Source: Dendrolimus kikuchii
Taxonomy: Eukaryota > Arthropoda > Insecta > Lepidoptera > Lasiocampidae
Direction of reading: 5' to 3'
Assembly: GCA_019925095.2 (NCBI GenBank)
Contig: CM034392.1
Coordinates: 22,116,387-22,180,386 of the forward strand
Length of the DNA stretch: 64,000 nucleotides
The position numbers were made by a program, and so were the translations under genes. Below the pieces are notes generated by a model. The model worked only from the letters and a program-made list of their open reading frames with translations. It made no database searches and was not told the origin of the DNA. Positions 33,469 through 44,984 of the stretch are shown piece after piece; position 1 is the stretch's first letter, and every line of letters starts with the position of its first letter.

Positions 33469-33606
33469 AAGACATACTCTAACCCAGGAGTAGTAGCCAT
33501 CCATACGGACAAATATTCTACCACCTGGCTGTGGGTTGTTTAGTCGCCTGTTACGACAAGCCGCCCGGCCGCAGGAAATTGTATTCTTTCTCTGTTCCTG
33601 CACGGA
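33468..33606 (-). mobile_element. S2 5' half, interrupted by LINE K
   Basis: Complement begins ATCCGTGCAGGAACAGAGAA and stops at GGTTAGAGTATG where LINE K begins. Its outer flank is the same as that of the intact S2 at 21985-22308. Confidence 0.75.
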
Positions 33607-34303
33607 TGAATTACTTACTTGGGATCATTCATTGGTTTGTTGGAACTATTTTCGGTTGTCGTATGGGAATTCAAATCACAATTGTTGTAAGGACTGCTTT
33701 TTTTGGCAGAAGGTTTGTTACAAAACTAATCTCAAAACTGCATAGAAAGTCAAAGCACAACAAAAACCCTCAAAATAAATAGATAATTTTTATTTTCTTT
33801 GAGAGTACGATATCTCCCCTCTTTTATATCCAATTTATGCTATCTATACATATAAAAATCAATCGCTGTTCGTTAGTCTCGCTAAAACTCGAGAACGGCT
33901 GGACTGATTTGGCTAATTTTGGTTTTGTATTATTTGTGGAAGTCCAGGGAAGATTTAAAAGGTGAGTAAATATGAAAAAAATGCTTGGAATATAGTAAAA
34001 ACATCAATTTCGCTTTCCCTTAGAAATTATTCCTATCTGTCAAACATTTGATGTTCGTCCCGTCGTTTAGAAATCAACTAATTTTAAGTCGTTCAGAAAT
34101 CAATTATTAAATTTAAAAGTAAAGTTTTTCTTTTCATTATTTTGGTTTTGAATGTCAAACGTTTGATATTCGTCCCGTCATTCAGAAATCAACGTTTTTA
34201 TTGATTTTGAGGCGATACGAAGTTTGCCGGGTCAGCTAGTCATACAAAATAAAAATATGCGCAACGGCGGTCCATAGAAGAATGGGCTGTCTCCTTGGGT
34301 TGT
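33607..34303. repeat. Duplicated segment, copy B
   Basis: Counterpart of 22309-22985. Differences are mostly single bases and small indels. The open frames here do not match copy A's and are not genes. Confidence 0.75.
33843..34239 (+). mobile_element. Helitron, Lep1-like, copy B
   Basis: TC start (TCTATACATATAAAAATC), end GCCGGGTCAGCTAG then T, 397 bp, close to copy A. Confidence 0.8.
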
Positions 34304-34329
34304 CATTGCTAAGCTTAAAAATATATATA

Positions 34330-34648
34330 TTTTTTTTTTTTATTGCAGGAGATCATCAGACAGGCAGACGGCCCACTTGATGGAAAGCGGTTACCATCGC
34401 CTATGGAAATTTGCAACACCAAAGTAGCTACAAATGCGCTGCTGCTCTCTTAAGGGAAACTGGAACCTGGTCACTAATGGCGGAACACAACTCAAAGTTG
34501 TTATGGCGACATACTTTAGACTAGGGGTGGTAGCCATCCAGTCGGGCAAATGCCCTACCACCTGACTTTGGGTTGTTAAGTCGCCTCTTACGACAGGCCG
34601 CCCGGCCGCAGGAAACTGTATTCTTTCTCCGTTCCTGCACGGATAAGT
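34330..34648 (-). mobile_element. S2 element, near full length
   Basis: T run then ATTGCAGGAGATCATCAGAC, through to CCGTTCCTGCACGGATAA. Confidence 0.8.
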
Positions 34649-34649
34649 A

Positions 34650-34815
34650 TAATATCTATTGCTCCTTTTTCCTGCATCATCAACATTATTGCTTAGAAGA
34701 GATCGCTTTAAACGAAAGGGCCACCTACTGTATTGGCTAGATAATATTGTACATATGGATTTTTATTGTAATTGTTTATTTTAGAGTGCAATAAAGTGTT
34801 ATCTATGTGTCAATA
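34650..34815 (+). mobile_element. LINE J 3' end
   Basis: GATCGCTTTAAACGAAAGGG then AATAAAGTGTTATCTATGTG. UTR only. Confidence 0.6.
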
Positions 34816-35164
34816 AAGTATATGTCTGTTTTCTGCCGATATAATATTATTATATCTTTCACAGAGACGGATATTGAAACTATTAGGTCAATAGATAGCA
34901 CAATGGTACTAAAATTAGGTAACAAATCAGTATCACTTGTATATACCCGATATCCGTTTCCGGGTCATTGAGTTCAGAATAATACTTGTCTTTGAAGCGC
35001 ACTGGACTCCGGAAATCGAATACCATAGTGGATGTAAGTAGGGTTGCCACCTTTTTTTTTTTTGAAGAAAATATAGAGAGTATTTTTTGTTTTTAAATTG
35101 TAAAAATATAGTACTAGTAGGAACTTTTGGTAAAAAAATATATTTTATTTATTTCATTATTACA

Positions 35165-35477
35165 TTTTTTTTATTGAATGAGTTCAGCAGACAAGCAGAC
35201 GGCCCACTTGATGGAAAGCGCTTACCATCGCCTATGGACATTTGCAACACCAAAGGTGCTATAAATGCGCCGCTGCTCTCTTAAGGGAGACTGAAACCTG
35301 GTCACTAATGCCGGAACACAAATCAAGGTTGTTATGGTGGCATACTCTAGATCAGGGGTGGTAGCCATCCAGTTGGGCAAATAGCCTACCACCCGGTTGT
35401 GCGTTATTTGTCGCCTCTTACGAGAGGCCTCCTGGCCGCAGGAAATTGTATTCTTTCTCCGTTTCTGCACGGATAAA
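35165..35477 (-). mobile_element. S2 element, near full length
   Basis: TTTTTTTATTGAATGAGTTC to CGTTTCTGCACGGATAAA. Small changes only. Confidence 0.8.
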
Positions 35478-35542
35478 AACATTTTGTATATGTATTTATT
35501 ACTAGATCTATTATTTTTAAAATAATCATAAGTACCTATATA

Positions 35543-35892
35543 AAGAAAGTGAGTGAAAGAGAGTGTCGGGGTGAAGGTAAGGAAAGGAATGCTCCGGTGG
35601 TTCGGACATGTAGAAAGAATGCATGATGAAAGAATGAATAAACAGATATACAATGCAAAAGTGGATGGATGCAGAAGTCGTGGAAGGCCACGACACACTT
35701 TCCATGATCAAATTGATCGTGTACTAGCAGAAGGTGATGTTAGGAGCCTTAAGAACAGACGAGCGTGCATGACAAGAGTTATGAATGTCAAAGAAGCAAG
35801 TGAGGTGTGTAAGAATAGGCCTAAATGGCGCTCTGTTGTTCGTGCCTACCCCGCAAGGGAACTGGCGTGAAGTTATGTATGTATGTATGTAT
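35543..35892 (+). pseudogene. LINE T, 5'-truncated, open C-terminal frame
   Basis: Frame from 35553 to a stop at 35870 encodes MLRWFGHVERMHDERMNKQI, RGRPRHTFHDQIDRVLAEG, CMTRVMNVKEASEVCKNRPK and PARELA. A TATG tail follows. The insertion lies between perfect copies of GTACCTATATA (35532-35542, 35893-35903). This is the longest T copy. The RT core itself is absent, so it is not autonomous. Confidence 0.85.
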
Positions 35893-35903
35893 GTACCTAT
35901 ATA

Positions 35904-36993
35904 TGAACAAAAAGCGCGAAAATTCAATTAGCAATGAAAATATAGTACATGTCGCACTATGTAATAATTTTTCTATAATATATAGTACAATAGGCTAAAA
36001 TGTAGTACTATACTATAATATTATAGTACATTGGGCAACCCTAGATATGAGTCCAGTTTAGATTACCTTATGTTCCGTCTACATCTGTACACTCAGCTCC
36101 ACGATTCGACTTCTTCAGCAGATATTAGATGGTAATTTCTGTTTTTCAATTTGAATGAATCAACCGATTCAATGTCATTGAATACCGTTGTATACATACA
36201 TTCAGACCAACGTTTGAAATAAATCGATTGTTTTTTTTTTAATAACTACTTTTTTTCTTTATTAACAACTCTACGGACTCGAGTTCCGTTCCCTTTTTTT
36301 ACAATTAAATTTAAGAAGTTGTACACGCTTATTTGTTATTGTGTGTGACATTTAATGAATGTATGTTTGTGTTGTGGTGTACCTTAAGAATAACTTATTA
36401 TATTAATTAATTCTTCTCAACTAAATTGATTAAATTTGGTTGGTCTGCCTAATATCTTTATTATCCCCCGGAAATTATCTCATTTCCCAAGATCCAAACC
36501 TACTTTCACATTTGTTAGGGTTTAGGGTAGGGTGAAACGGAACCCTAATGACAAAAACGTCATGTCTGTTAGTCCGTCTCTATATATTTATTTATTTAAT
36601 TTGTTTGGGTAACATCCGATAATTAGTATTTTTAAATATAAAACACAAAATTAATACATATATCAATTCAAGTTTCAATTAATAAATTATTTATATTAAA
36701 ATAATAAAAATTGGCTCAAACAATTAATTACAAAAAAATTACAATTACACGAAAATTACATAAAATGTATAGTCTATAGTCATTTTTGTCAAAACTACTG
36801 GGTCTACATAGATGAAATTCGACAGAGAACTATAATATATATCATATATATGGCTTAATAATAATATATGAAATATATGGCGCTATACAATGGCATAATA
36901 TAATTACGAAATAACTAAAAATTAGTAGAGGCCACCTTACACGTGGCTGAGATTTTTTTTATTCAGTATAGATGTGTATATATGAGGGGACGA
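35904..36993. other. Unassigned AT-rich stretch
   Basis: No gene seen. Low-complexity AT runs at 36590-36900. A GTTAGGGTTTAGGGTAGGG patch at 36515 is not a telomere tract. Confidence 0.3.
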
Positions 36994-37005
36994 GGGGGGG
37001 GGGGG
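36994..37005. repeat. G homopolymer, 12 bp
   Basis: Uninterrupted run of twelve G in an AT-rich context. Confidence 0.9.
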
Positions 37006-37062
37006 AATATTATTAGTCGGATTTAAAAAGCATAACGATTTTCTTTAGTGATATTTTATGTT

Positions 37063-37252
37063 TACCTTCCATGACAAATTGATCGTGTACTAGCAGAAGG
37101 TGATGTCAGGAGCCTTAAGAACAGACGAGCGTGCATGACAACAGTTATGAATGTCAAACAAGCAAGTGAGGTGTGTAAGAATAAGCCTAAATGGCGCTCT
37201 ATTGTGCGTGCCTACCCCGCAAGGGAACTGGCGTGAAGTTATGTATGTATGT
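37063..37252 (+). pseudogene. LINE T, short 5'-truncated copy
   Basis: Starts in the FHDQIDRVL codons and runs to PARELA stop and TATG tail. Flanked by perfect 12-bp repeats ATATTTTATGTT (37051-37062, 37253-37264). Confidence 0.85.
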
Positions 37253-37362
37253 ATATTTTATGTTCGAATAATATTTTGTGAAGCATTATCTACCAGTCAT
37301 AAACATTGTTAACCACCTCCCCATCTAACTTTTGAACTATTAAGTGGAAGACTTAAAAAATA

Positions 37363-37760
37363 TTGTGTGTGTGTGTGTGTGCAGTTCACATGCAGTAGAA
37401 GTGAAACTTCAGAGAATATACTCACAGATAAATTCTTCTCTAACTTTTATTAACATAAATATAATTCCTTTAGCCTACATTCGTCAACATATTATAATTC
37501 AAAATAAACTTCTAAGTATTACTTTCAATTTTTCACTGTTTTAGTCAAAAGAATATTATTATCAGTTTTATTTCAGTCCAAATTGGACTTACGTTTAATC
37601 ATCCGTCTTATTGACTCTCTAATCTGTGCTGCACAATGTAAAACTCGTATCTCATTCTCTCGCAGACTTAGTTCTATAGTGTTTATCTCTTTTAGTGTCA
37701 CTTTTTTGTTTCATCGAGTTTCAAATCACAACAATTCTGAAGGAGTATCACTTAAAAAAA
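37363..37760 (+). mobile_element. MITE-like element Z
   Basis: Starts with a short GT run and GCAGTAGAAGTGAAACTTC (37392-37410), ends near AGTATCACTTAAA. Body shares ATTCGTCAACATATTATAAT and CTCTCTAATCTGTGCTG with copies at 59299 and 61147. Non-coding. Confidence 0.65.
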
Positions 37761-38029
37761 AAAGCAGTAGACCTTTTATGTTTTGTATGCATTTGTCATA
37801 TTATATTTTAAACGTGAAATCTTGTTAATGAAGGGTAATACAGTTAAATGTCGTATTTGTTTAATAAAATTCAATATCTGCCAACCAAAGCCATTCTCAC
37901 AAGCTTATTAACCTTCACAAACAGAACCATGTCGTATGAATGTAATTGCAGTAATTATAAGCTACACTAAATCTTCAAAAAGCAAGCATAACTGTATTAT
38001 GTGTTATGCATTATGTTATTCTTTCTTTC
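37761..38029. other. Unassigned stretch
   Basis: Nothing recognised. Confidence 0.3.
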
Positions 38030-38200
38030 TTTATTCTTTATTGTACACAAAATAGTTACAAATAAAACTACAAAATAGTGGTGATGAACAAAGGCGAGCT
38101 TAACCCTCAAAAGAGTTTTCTTTCAGCAAACCTATGGGTCTAGGGAGAGTGGAAAAAAGAGGCAGGGTTTTTGTACATTAAAGTTATTACAAAAAAAAGT
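38030..38200 (-). mobile_element. LINE 3' end, J-like
   Basis: TTTATTGTACACAAAATAGT and AGTTTTCTTTCAGCAAACC occupy the places of the J UTR blocks. Diverged. Confidence 0.4.
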
Positions 38201-38870
38201 AATTATGAAAATAAATTTTACATTATAAACTACATATAGATATACATACATAAACTTACACACACACATACCTAGTATATGCATATATAAAATCCATATA
38301 CATGTATATCAGTTAATTAGGAAAGATAGTGTTCTTTAACTCTTCTTTTAAAAATGGTTTCCGACAGACTATCTCGGATCATATTGGTATACACCGCTTT
38401 CATCGGTTTTTGTGATAGCTTGATTGTAGCTATTGGGGAGAGGGGTAGACACTAAGGGGATCTCTGAAAGTTATGCCCGTGTTTGAAAAATTGAAAGGAA
38501 GACGATCAAGTTCTTATGCGCTTTTTACACTTTTGCGACAACAAACACATTGGTAAACTTAAGATGTCTGCATTAGAAGTCTATTAATGTGCCTTTCTAT
38601 AAATCTTCATGTCTGTAACAGATTTTAATTATATTTACTTTTCTGGATAAAAATAATAATAATTCTACCCGCTTCGATTTTAAGAAGGTAAGTAAACAAT
38701 AGCAACCGCTAAACGTCTCATCAAATAGTACCGAACAATAATTAAAACTCGCATTATCATAAAAAGTTATGTTATAACGTTCTTGACGTCGCCTTAATGT
38801 GTCGTTTCAACATATTTTAAGTTTTAATAAGATGTTAATATACCACCTACTTTCTGCAAATACAAATATA
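38201..38870. other. Unassigned stretch
   Basis: Possibly more of the same LINE's 3' region to 38530, but no frame could be followed. Confidence 0.3.
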
Positions 38871-38871
38871 T

Positions 38872-39370
38872 TTTTCAACACACTTGCTCATAAAGTGGCT
38901 CTATGGTCACCGCAATTAGGCATAGAATGACACCCATTATCAAACTGTGAGTAAAAAACATTATAACTCACTAGTGAGTTATAGATTATTTTTTTTTAAA
39001 TTTTATTGGTTGAGTTGCTTTGTTCTTAAAAAAGTTTTTATTCAAATAAAAAGATCTTGTTCTATAGAACAAATAAATTAACGTTCCCATTGCTTGCTCA
39101 TTTCATGCAACTTCTTATTTAAATAGATAATTTTAACTCGTACGTGTTTAATAAATAAAACTTTCACTCATATATAACTTTTTTATCTACTAAATAAAAT
39201 GAGGTTTTGTTGTTATTTTATTCACAAGTGTGTTGAAAAACGTCGTATGATACACGTGTGTATTGATGATTACCGTCCTCGGCTCTCTTAAGGTCCTCGC
39301 CTACGGCTCGAGTCTCAATGGTGCCTCGGCGGTAATCACCAATGTTACACACTAGTACCATAATGTACTA
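38872..39370. mobile_element. Candidate DNA-transposon remnant with inverted ends
   Basis: TTTTCAACACACTTG at 38872-38886 is inverted at 39226-39240. The adjoining GC-rich block 39265-39345 has ATTACCGTCCTCGGC facing GCCTCGGCGGTAATC, which I recall from lepidopteran MITEs. Confidence 0.4.
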
Positions 39371-39376
39371 TTATAC

Positions 39377-39592
39377 ATACATACATAACTTCACGACAGT
39401 TTCCTTGCGGGTTAAGCACGAACAACAGAGCGCCATTCAGGCTTATTCTTACACACCTCACTTGCTTCTTTGACATTCATAACTCTTGTCATGCACGCTC
39501 GTCTGTTCTTAAGGCTCCTGACATCACCTTCTGCGAGTACACGATCAATTTGATCATGGAAGGTGTGTCGTGGCCTTCCACGACTTCTGACT
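39377..39592 (-). pseudogene. LINE T, 5'-truncated copy
   Basis: Complement encodes RGRPRHTFHDQIDRVL to the family stop and TATG tail. Duplicated target not clear here. Confidence 0.75.
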
Positions 39593-39700
39593 TCTTATAT
39601 TTTATAGAGTAGTCAAAATGTGAATAATGAACTATTTCTTTGTGCTATTCAAAATCACCATCACCACCACAACTCATCAAGAGTATTGATTATACAATAG

Positions 39701-39911
39701 CTAGCGGCTCGTCCCGGCGTCGCACGGGGTTACATTATTGAAGTTTTACTAGGGATCCCAAATTTGTTCAAGTAATAAATATAGCCTATATTACTCAGGG
39801 ATAATGTAGCATTCGAATGATGAAAGAATTTTTGAAATCGGTCTATTCGTTTTTGTGTTTATTCGTTACATACATACAAGTCTTTCCTCTTTATAATATG
39901 ATGAGTATAGA
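39701..39911 (-). mobile_element. Helitron, short non-autonomous
   Basis: On the minus strand, start TCTATACTCATCATATTATA and end CGGGACGAGCCGCTAG. Body GACCGATTTCAAAAATTC is typical. Confidence 0.7.
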
Positions 39912-40439
39912 TAACAATGCATTGATTTAAGTAATTAATATGTGAAGTTTTTGATGCCAATTGAAAGTATCACCTATGTCAATGTTAAATAAAAGAAAAA
40001 AATAAATTCAAGTACTTTTCACGGGTACTTTTTATTGGATAAATATTATTTTTAGTTTTTTTTTCTATAGATAGACTTAAGTAAAAGTTAAATAAACATA
40101 CTGCATACTCAAAAATATGTCGACCCTAAAAATGAAATTCAGGTTCCCACCAAGTGTTTCATGCCGTTGATACAGGTGTTAAGTTACTCAGTTTCGGAGA
40201 TTATTCCGAGGAGAGCTTAGTAACTCGCAGAAAGTTGCCGAAATACTTGAGACTCACTTTGTCTAACTTTAAAGCTATCACTCGTACACTCCTACATGTT
40301 TTGTTATCCGTTGGTTGTACACTTTATATGAAGACAGGGACGAACTTGGAAAGTACTGTATTTTCTAAAGATTTCGCGACTAGTACACAAAATTAAAACT
40401 ATAATAGTTACGCGTTTATTTGAGGTGCTTTTTAGCTTG
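39912..40439. other. Unassigned stretch
   Basis: Contains an 80-codon open frame at 40154 with no recognised family; chance is likely. Confidence 0.3.
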
Positions 40440-41412
40440 TATAAATGAATGAAAACTTTTTATTGTTTACTATAACTTAAACCTAAACAATTTAATATGA
40501 ATACATTTCCAGTAGAACACTGGGCGGCCTTATCGCTTATAGCGATGTCATCCAAGCAACCGGGTGTCCAAGGAAACATTAAAAGAAAAATTAATTAATT
40601 ATTAAAAAATAATTTGTTGGTTTAACTAATTAAATAATATTAAAGAAGAAACAAAAAGAAAATAAACTACTTTAGATATACATAATGAAATATATTATAA
40701 TAATATAAATTAGATATAGGATATACCTAAATGAGAACAATAATACAGTTCTATTTATAATAAATTTTATTTAATGGACAAATAATTAATGGTCACTGAT
40801 CAAGTGTTTGAATGTAAAAATTAATGTAGCTTATCTGATTTTCAAGGGGAAGAAGTTCCACAAGAGAACAACTTGTACGGGAAAATAATTTCCTACGAAG
40901 GACTAAGTATGTTTAGGTATCGATAGCAAACGATTTTCATTTGAGCGCAAATATAAGGAATGAGATTGGTAGAGGAAACTAAAAAGTTCCTTTAAATATG
41001 GGGAAGTACAAGGATTGAAAAGGATATTGTGCAGAAGTGAAACTAAGTGAACATTTCGTCGAAGGCGAATAGACAAAGGAAATTAAGGAAATTCGGAGAT
41101 ATGGTCATATTTACGCAACCCAAATTTTAACCGGATACAAACATTTTGAAGACGCTCAAACTTATCCTGTTGCTCTTGGGTTATGCCTAAATAGCAAGTA
41201 TCAGCATAATCAAGGAGGGGGTTCTCACCCTACTTGATTATGCTGATTGCAATTGCATGAATTGAGCAAGCTTAATCTTAGTAGCAGTAGGTAGGAAATT
41301 TTTCAGTCTTCTTAGCGAAACAGATGACGCGAGAGGTTTCCGACTGATTTCGAGCACGCCAAGACAGTTCTGTCAATGATAATTCCTAGTACTGTTTTAC
41401 TGAATTATTTAA
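40440..41412 (-). pseudogene. LINE J (Jockey/CR1-like), longest copy
   Basis: Minus frames give LGIIIDRTVLAW, LLDYADTCYLGITQEQQDKF, ERLQNVCIRLKFGLRKYDHI and RLRRNVHL, the thumb and C-terminal region of a Jockey/CR1 RT. Frameshifts break it. The 3' UTR has GATCGC...GCGATAAGG text at 40525-40550 on the minus strand. A short copy of the GCAGAAGTGAAACT motif interrupts it at 41031. A 14-bp palindrome disturbs the ILDYADT region. Confidence 0.75.
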
Positions 41413-41417
41413 AATAA

Positions 41418-41630
41418 TCTTATACTAATATATAAAGCTGAAGAGTTTGTTTGCTTGAACGCGCCAATCTCAGGAACTACTGGTTTGATTTGAAAAACTA
41501 TTTCAGTGTTAGATAGTCCATTTCTCGAGGAAGGCTATAGGCTATATATTATCACGCTAAGACCAATAGGAGCGGAGCACCAGTGAAGAATGTTTCAAAA
41601 TCGGGGAGTTTCTTTTAACTTATTTTTTTT
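41418..41630 (+). mobile_element. Helitron H3, lacking its 3' end
   Basis: TC start TCTTATACTAATATATAAAG and body CACGCTAAGACCAATAGGAG match the complete copy at 62874-63118. The CTAG end is missing. Confidence 0.65.
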
Positions 41631-41941
41631 ATATGTACCAAATACAGTCCTGTCTAACGGAAACTGTTAGGCAGTACTTGTTATTCAAGGTCGCGTTATA
41701 ACTTCATGAAAGTCTAATTTTTACATTAATCCACGGGGGCTATAAAAACCAAATTACGATGTTGGAACGGATGCGAAAATTAACTCGCTAATTGCTGTAT
41801 GAATGTATAATTGCCCTGTTTAATAATTCAGATATAACTGGATGTTGAGCGGATATATATTTTGTATAATTAGTAATTACTATTAAAGGAATACTTGAAC
41901 ATCCGTTTTATAATTTGGAACTAGAGAATAATATTAATAGT

Positions 41942-42494
41942 AGGGGAAGCCAAGCGGAGATTTTGGGATTTACTCGAGCGAGGCAGAATAATGTAAGGGG
42001 AGAAACCTTGCACACTATTATATACCCGCACCTATATGTATCCTTTATATAGCGTGAGGGTATTTTTAATTCTTCAATTTTTTTCAAACCGTCAGATTAA
42101 GGAAATTCCTCCATGTAATTGTCAGATTATGGGTCAGCACGACAAGAACATCAAGCTGAACCATTTGTATATTAATCTGATGCGCTCGAGTATTTATTGT
42201 TACCAATGTAACAATTTTTTTGCATTTTCAAAAATCGGCCAAGACTTTTGGTCGCCTCCAAATCGTCAGTCTCTTGATTAGGAGTTCCTTTAGAGTTTAC
42301 TTAACATTCCTTTTGAATATCTGACGCGCTTGAGTATTTCTGTGCGATTCTTTTTTTTTAAACCTGTACACGCTCCCCTCACCAGTGAAAGGGTGATCAT
42401 ATGACCTTTTTTTCTTTTTAGCATCTAATCTTCACAATCGAAAAGGTTCCCGCGACGCTCGAGTACCTCCACATTTAGCATTTTGGGCTCCCCT
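41942..42494. mobile_element. DNA-transposon-like element with imperfect inverted ends
   Basis: Left AGGGGAAGCCAAGCGGAG..TTTACTCGAGCG and right, read inward, AGGGGAGCCCAAAATGC..GTACTCGAGCG correspond. 553 bp, no transposase frame. Confidence 0.5.
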
Positions 42495-42954
42495 GCTATA
42501 AAGAAATGACGTAAAAATTAAACATCTTTTCCTTCACAAATCAATGAACTCCTTGAAAACGGTTGGAACAATGTTGGTGAATTTTTTTGTGTGTGTTCAA
42601 GTGGGTTTGAGAATGGTTTAGATTCACAATTGGACCCGGTAGGCGGCGCTGGAATTTTGACGGGTTCTAGGATTTTGACGATTGTTTTTGTGTTCAAAGT
42701 GGTGGTGGTTTAAATCGAAAATTGGAACCAGGTGATGGCGCTGCAAACGGGATCATTTTTGTTTTAGTTTGATGTCTATTTAATTAGGAATATATTTATA
42801 AGGCTCTTCCATTAAGAAGAACTAATTTAATTTTTATCACATTGCAAGTTAAGGTTTTACATGTTCCTAACTAAAATAAATGACCGTGAATATATTATAA
42901 TGGCCTATTTTATTTTACGTTTATGATAGATATGATTCTATTAATTTCAGTCAA

Positions 42955-43094
42955 AATAGTGCAAGTAGGTATTTAACTTTTTCTTGCACCGAATGTTTGG
43001 CGTTTAAACTCTTTTTCGGCCGAATTCTGAAGTTCGGCTCAAGCTGCCGAAATTCGGTCAAACCGAATGTAAAACGAATTTCGGCCCATCCCTG
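42955..43094 (-). mobile_element. hAT-like MITE terminal fragment
   Basis: Complement begins CAGGGATGGGCCGAAATTCG, a common hAT MITE terminus. TTCGGC and its complement repeat through the fragment. The other end is not evident. Confidence 0.5.
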
Positions 43095-44200
43095 CAAAAC
43101 ATCAAATTAATCTACATTAATATTTACCTACAAAAACATTTAAAAATGTTGTTGACTCCGTCAAGAATTAGCAGAATATTTTCAATACCTACTTTTAAAT
43201 ACCTTTAAAGCATAATGAAGGAAAAACTTGTATCAATCCATGAACATTCTCCCTTTGTTTTCATTAAAAACATCCTAGTTACGCACGTTCCGAACATGGC
43301 CCGTAAAAATGTGATAAAAGTCCACTGCTGATCTTAAATACTCGTGATATAACCAATATTGGATTCTATTGCTATCGTAATAAGGGTAAAAACTATTGCA
43401 CTGGCTGCAAATATGTTTGGTGAGCGCATAAAAGTAGTCATCTATAGAGACTCCTGACAGAGACATCTGGTGTTTGGTCGTTAGTGAAACACGAACAATG
43501 TGTACTAAAACGTGTGGAGTAAGGTGTTTTGCTATGGCTTCTACAAAATGAAGATGGACTGGGAGTTGGCAATTATCTTGGAGTAGAGGTTTGATTCGTT
43601 AGGAGATTTTGTGCAGTACTTCTTGAATACATAAACGAAGACCTGGCTTAAAGTAATGCAATTTAACAGAGAATTTTTCAAAAGAATGATTTTTTTAGCT
43701 AATTGGGAACTTGAGGCACTGTTAAATTTTGATTATGTTTAACTTTATTATTTAAGGATTTAAAACATACAAAAACCAGATTATAAATAAAATATTAATC
43801 ATTGAAAAAAAATGGAATATGTTAATGTTTCATAAAAAATCAAATATTTATACTGTTTCCAAGCATTTATTTTACTATTGACGGTTACACGTCTATCAAG
43901 TTACATATTTCTTGACAGTAAAGCCCACACACTCCACGTGAAACAAATGACTTAATTGTCGTACTTTATTGTTGTGGGTGATGTAATAGTGATGTTCTGT
44001 GGGTCATGTAACGCACAGTATATTAAACCATCAACACTACACGTAAATAAATCGAAAGTAGGAATCGATTTGAAAATAAAAAATGTTTTACTTAAAACAA
44101 AAATAATATCGCAATTACTAAGTATAACTGCCGTTTTAAACGGCTTATTTAATATATGTAAAATATGTTCATTGAAATGTATTATAGGGGGAAAGGACAG
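43095..44200. other. Unassigned stretch
   Basis: About 1.1 kb without recognised repeats. The open frames at 43275 and 43956 lack family features. Confidence 0.3.
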
Positions 44201-44204
44201 TTAC

Positions 44205-44427
44205 CCGACATGCTTCTCCAAGGCGGTTCGGCAGGTTTGACACATCGGTTATCTCGATGTGCAGGTTGCATCACGATGTTTTCGTTCACTTTAATAGGTG
44301 AAGGACATATTGTTATATGCACATTAGGTCAGAAAACTGCCTAAGCGGTGCATGCGTTCCGGCCGGGATCAAACCCGCGCCCTATGAGTTGGGGACGCTT
44401 GTACTAGCCATTACACTACCACAACTT
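44205..44427 (-). mobile_element. tRNA-headed SINE, family S3
   Basis: Head complement of 44371-44424 includes TGGTAGTGTAATGGCTAG and GGGTTTGATCCCGG. The 3' part stops at GCCGCCTTGGAGAAGC, short of the usual end. Confidence 0.75.
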
Positions 44428-44619
44428 AAAAATATTTTTTTTTTAGATAAGTTGAATTGATTAAGTTTATTTATAAATGGAGTCGATTTTTATAACAAAT
44501 CGAGTCGTTAACACATTCGGACATTACTAATTGATCCGTTATCGAGCTGTCAAAAGTAAAATAAATGCTTGGAAATGGTATTGAAATTCCATTTTAGAAA
44601 AATCAATATTTTTTTGTGT

Positions 44620-44826
44620 TTCAGAAACACATGAGGGATATTCCCAATTGAGGTTTAGGTCCCACAGCGCTTCGACATGGATTTTTTTAAAGGGTGTCAT
44701 AAAATTTCTTGGAGGCCGGTAGCACGTCGGTGTCATCTCTGGTGTTGCAAATATCTCCAGGTGACGGTAAACGCTTACCATCAGGTGGGCCGTCAGTCTG
44801 TCTGCTGTACTCCAGCTATAAAAAAA
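44620..44826 (+). pseudogene. LINE K, C-terminal scrap and 3' UTR
   Basis: FDMDFFK and the AAAATTTCTTGGAGGCCG codons correspond to MESFKKGVIKFL of LINE K. GGTGTTGCAAATATCTCCAG and CATCAGGTGGGCCGTC form the UTR shared with S2. Ends CAGCTATAAAAAAATGG. Confidence 0.6.
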
Positions 44827-44984
44827 TGGGTTTTGGAGATGAATTGATTTAATAGTAAAAATAAGAATATCTGGATAATTATGCTGTACACGTCGATTAA
44901 TTTATTAGCGATTTTTTTAAACATCTATTAATTCCTGTTTTAAATCTCGTATATTTTGAATAGAATAGAATAATAGTTTATTGC

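Noticed and set aside
33531..33782. Two overlapping open frames
   Set aside because: They span the S2-flank junction and are not kept in the duplicate at 22 kb.
36515..36533. Telomere-like repeat GTTAGGGTTTAGGGTAGGG
   Set aside because: Too short and irregular, and insect telomeres are usually TTAGG arrays.
43956..44240. 94-codon open frame with cysteines
   Set aside because: No recognisable motif, AT-driven composition, and its end overlaps a SINE.
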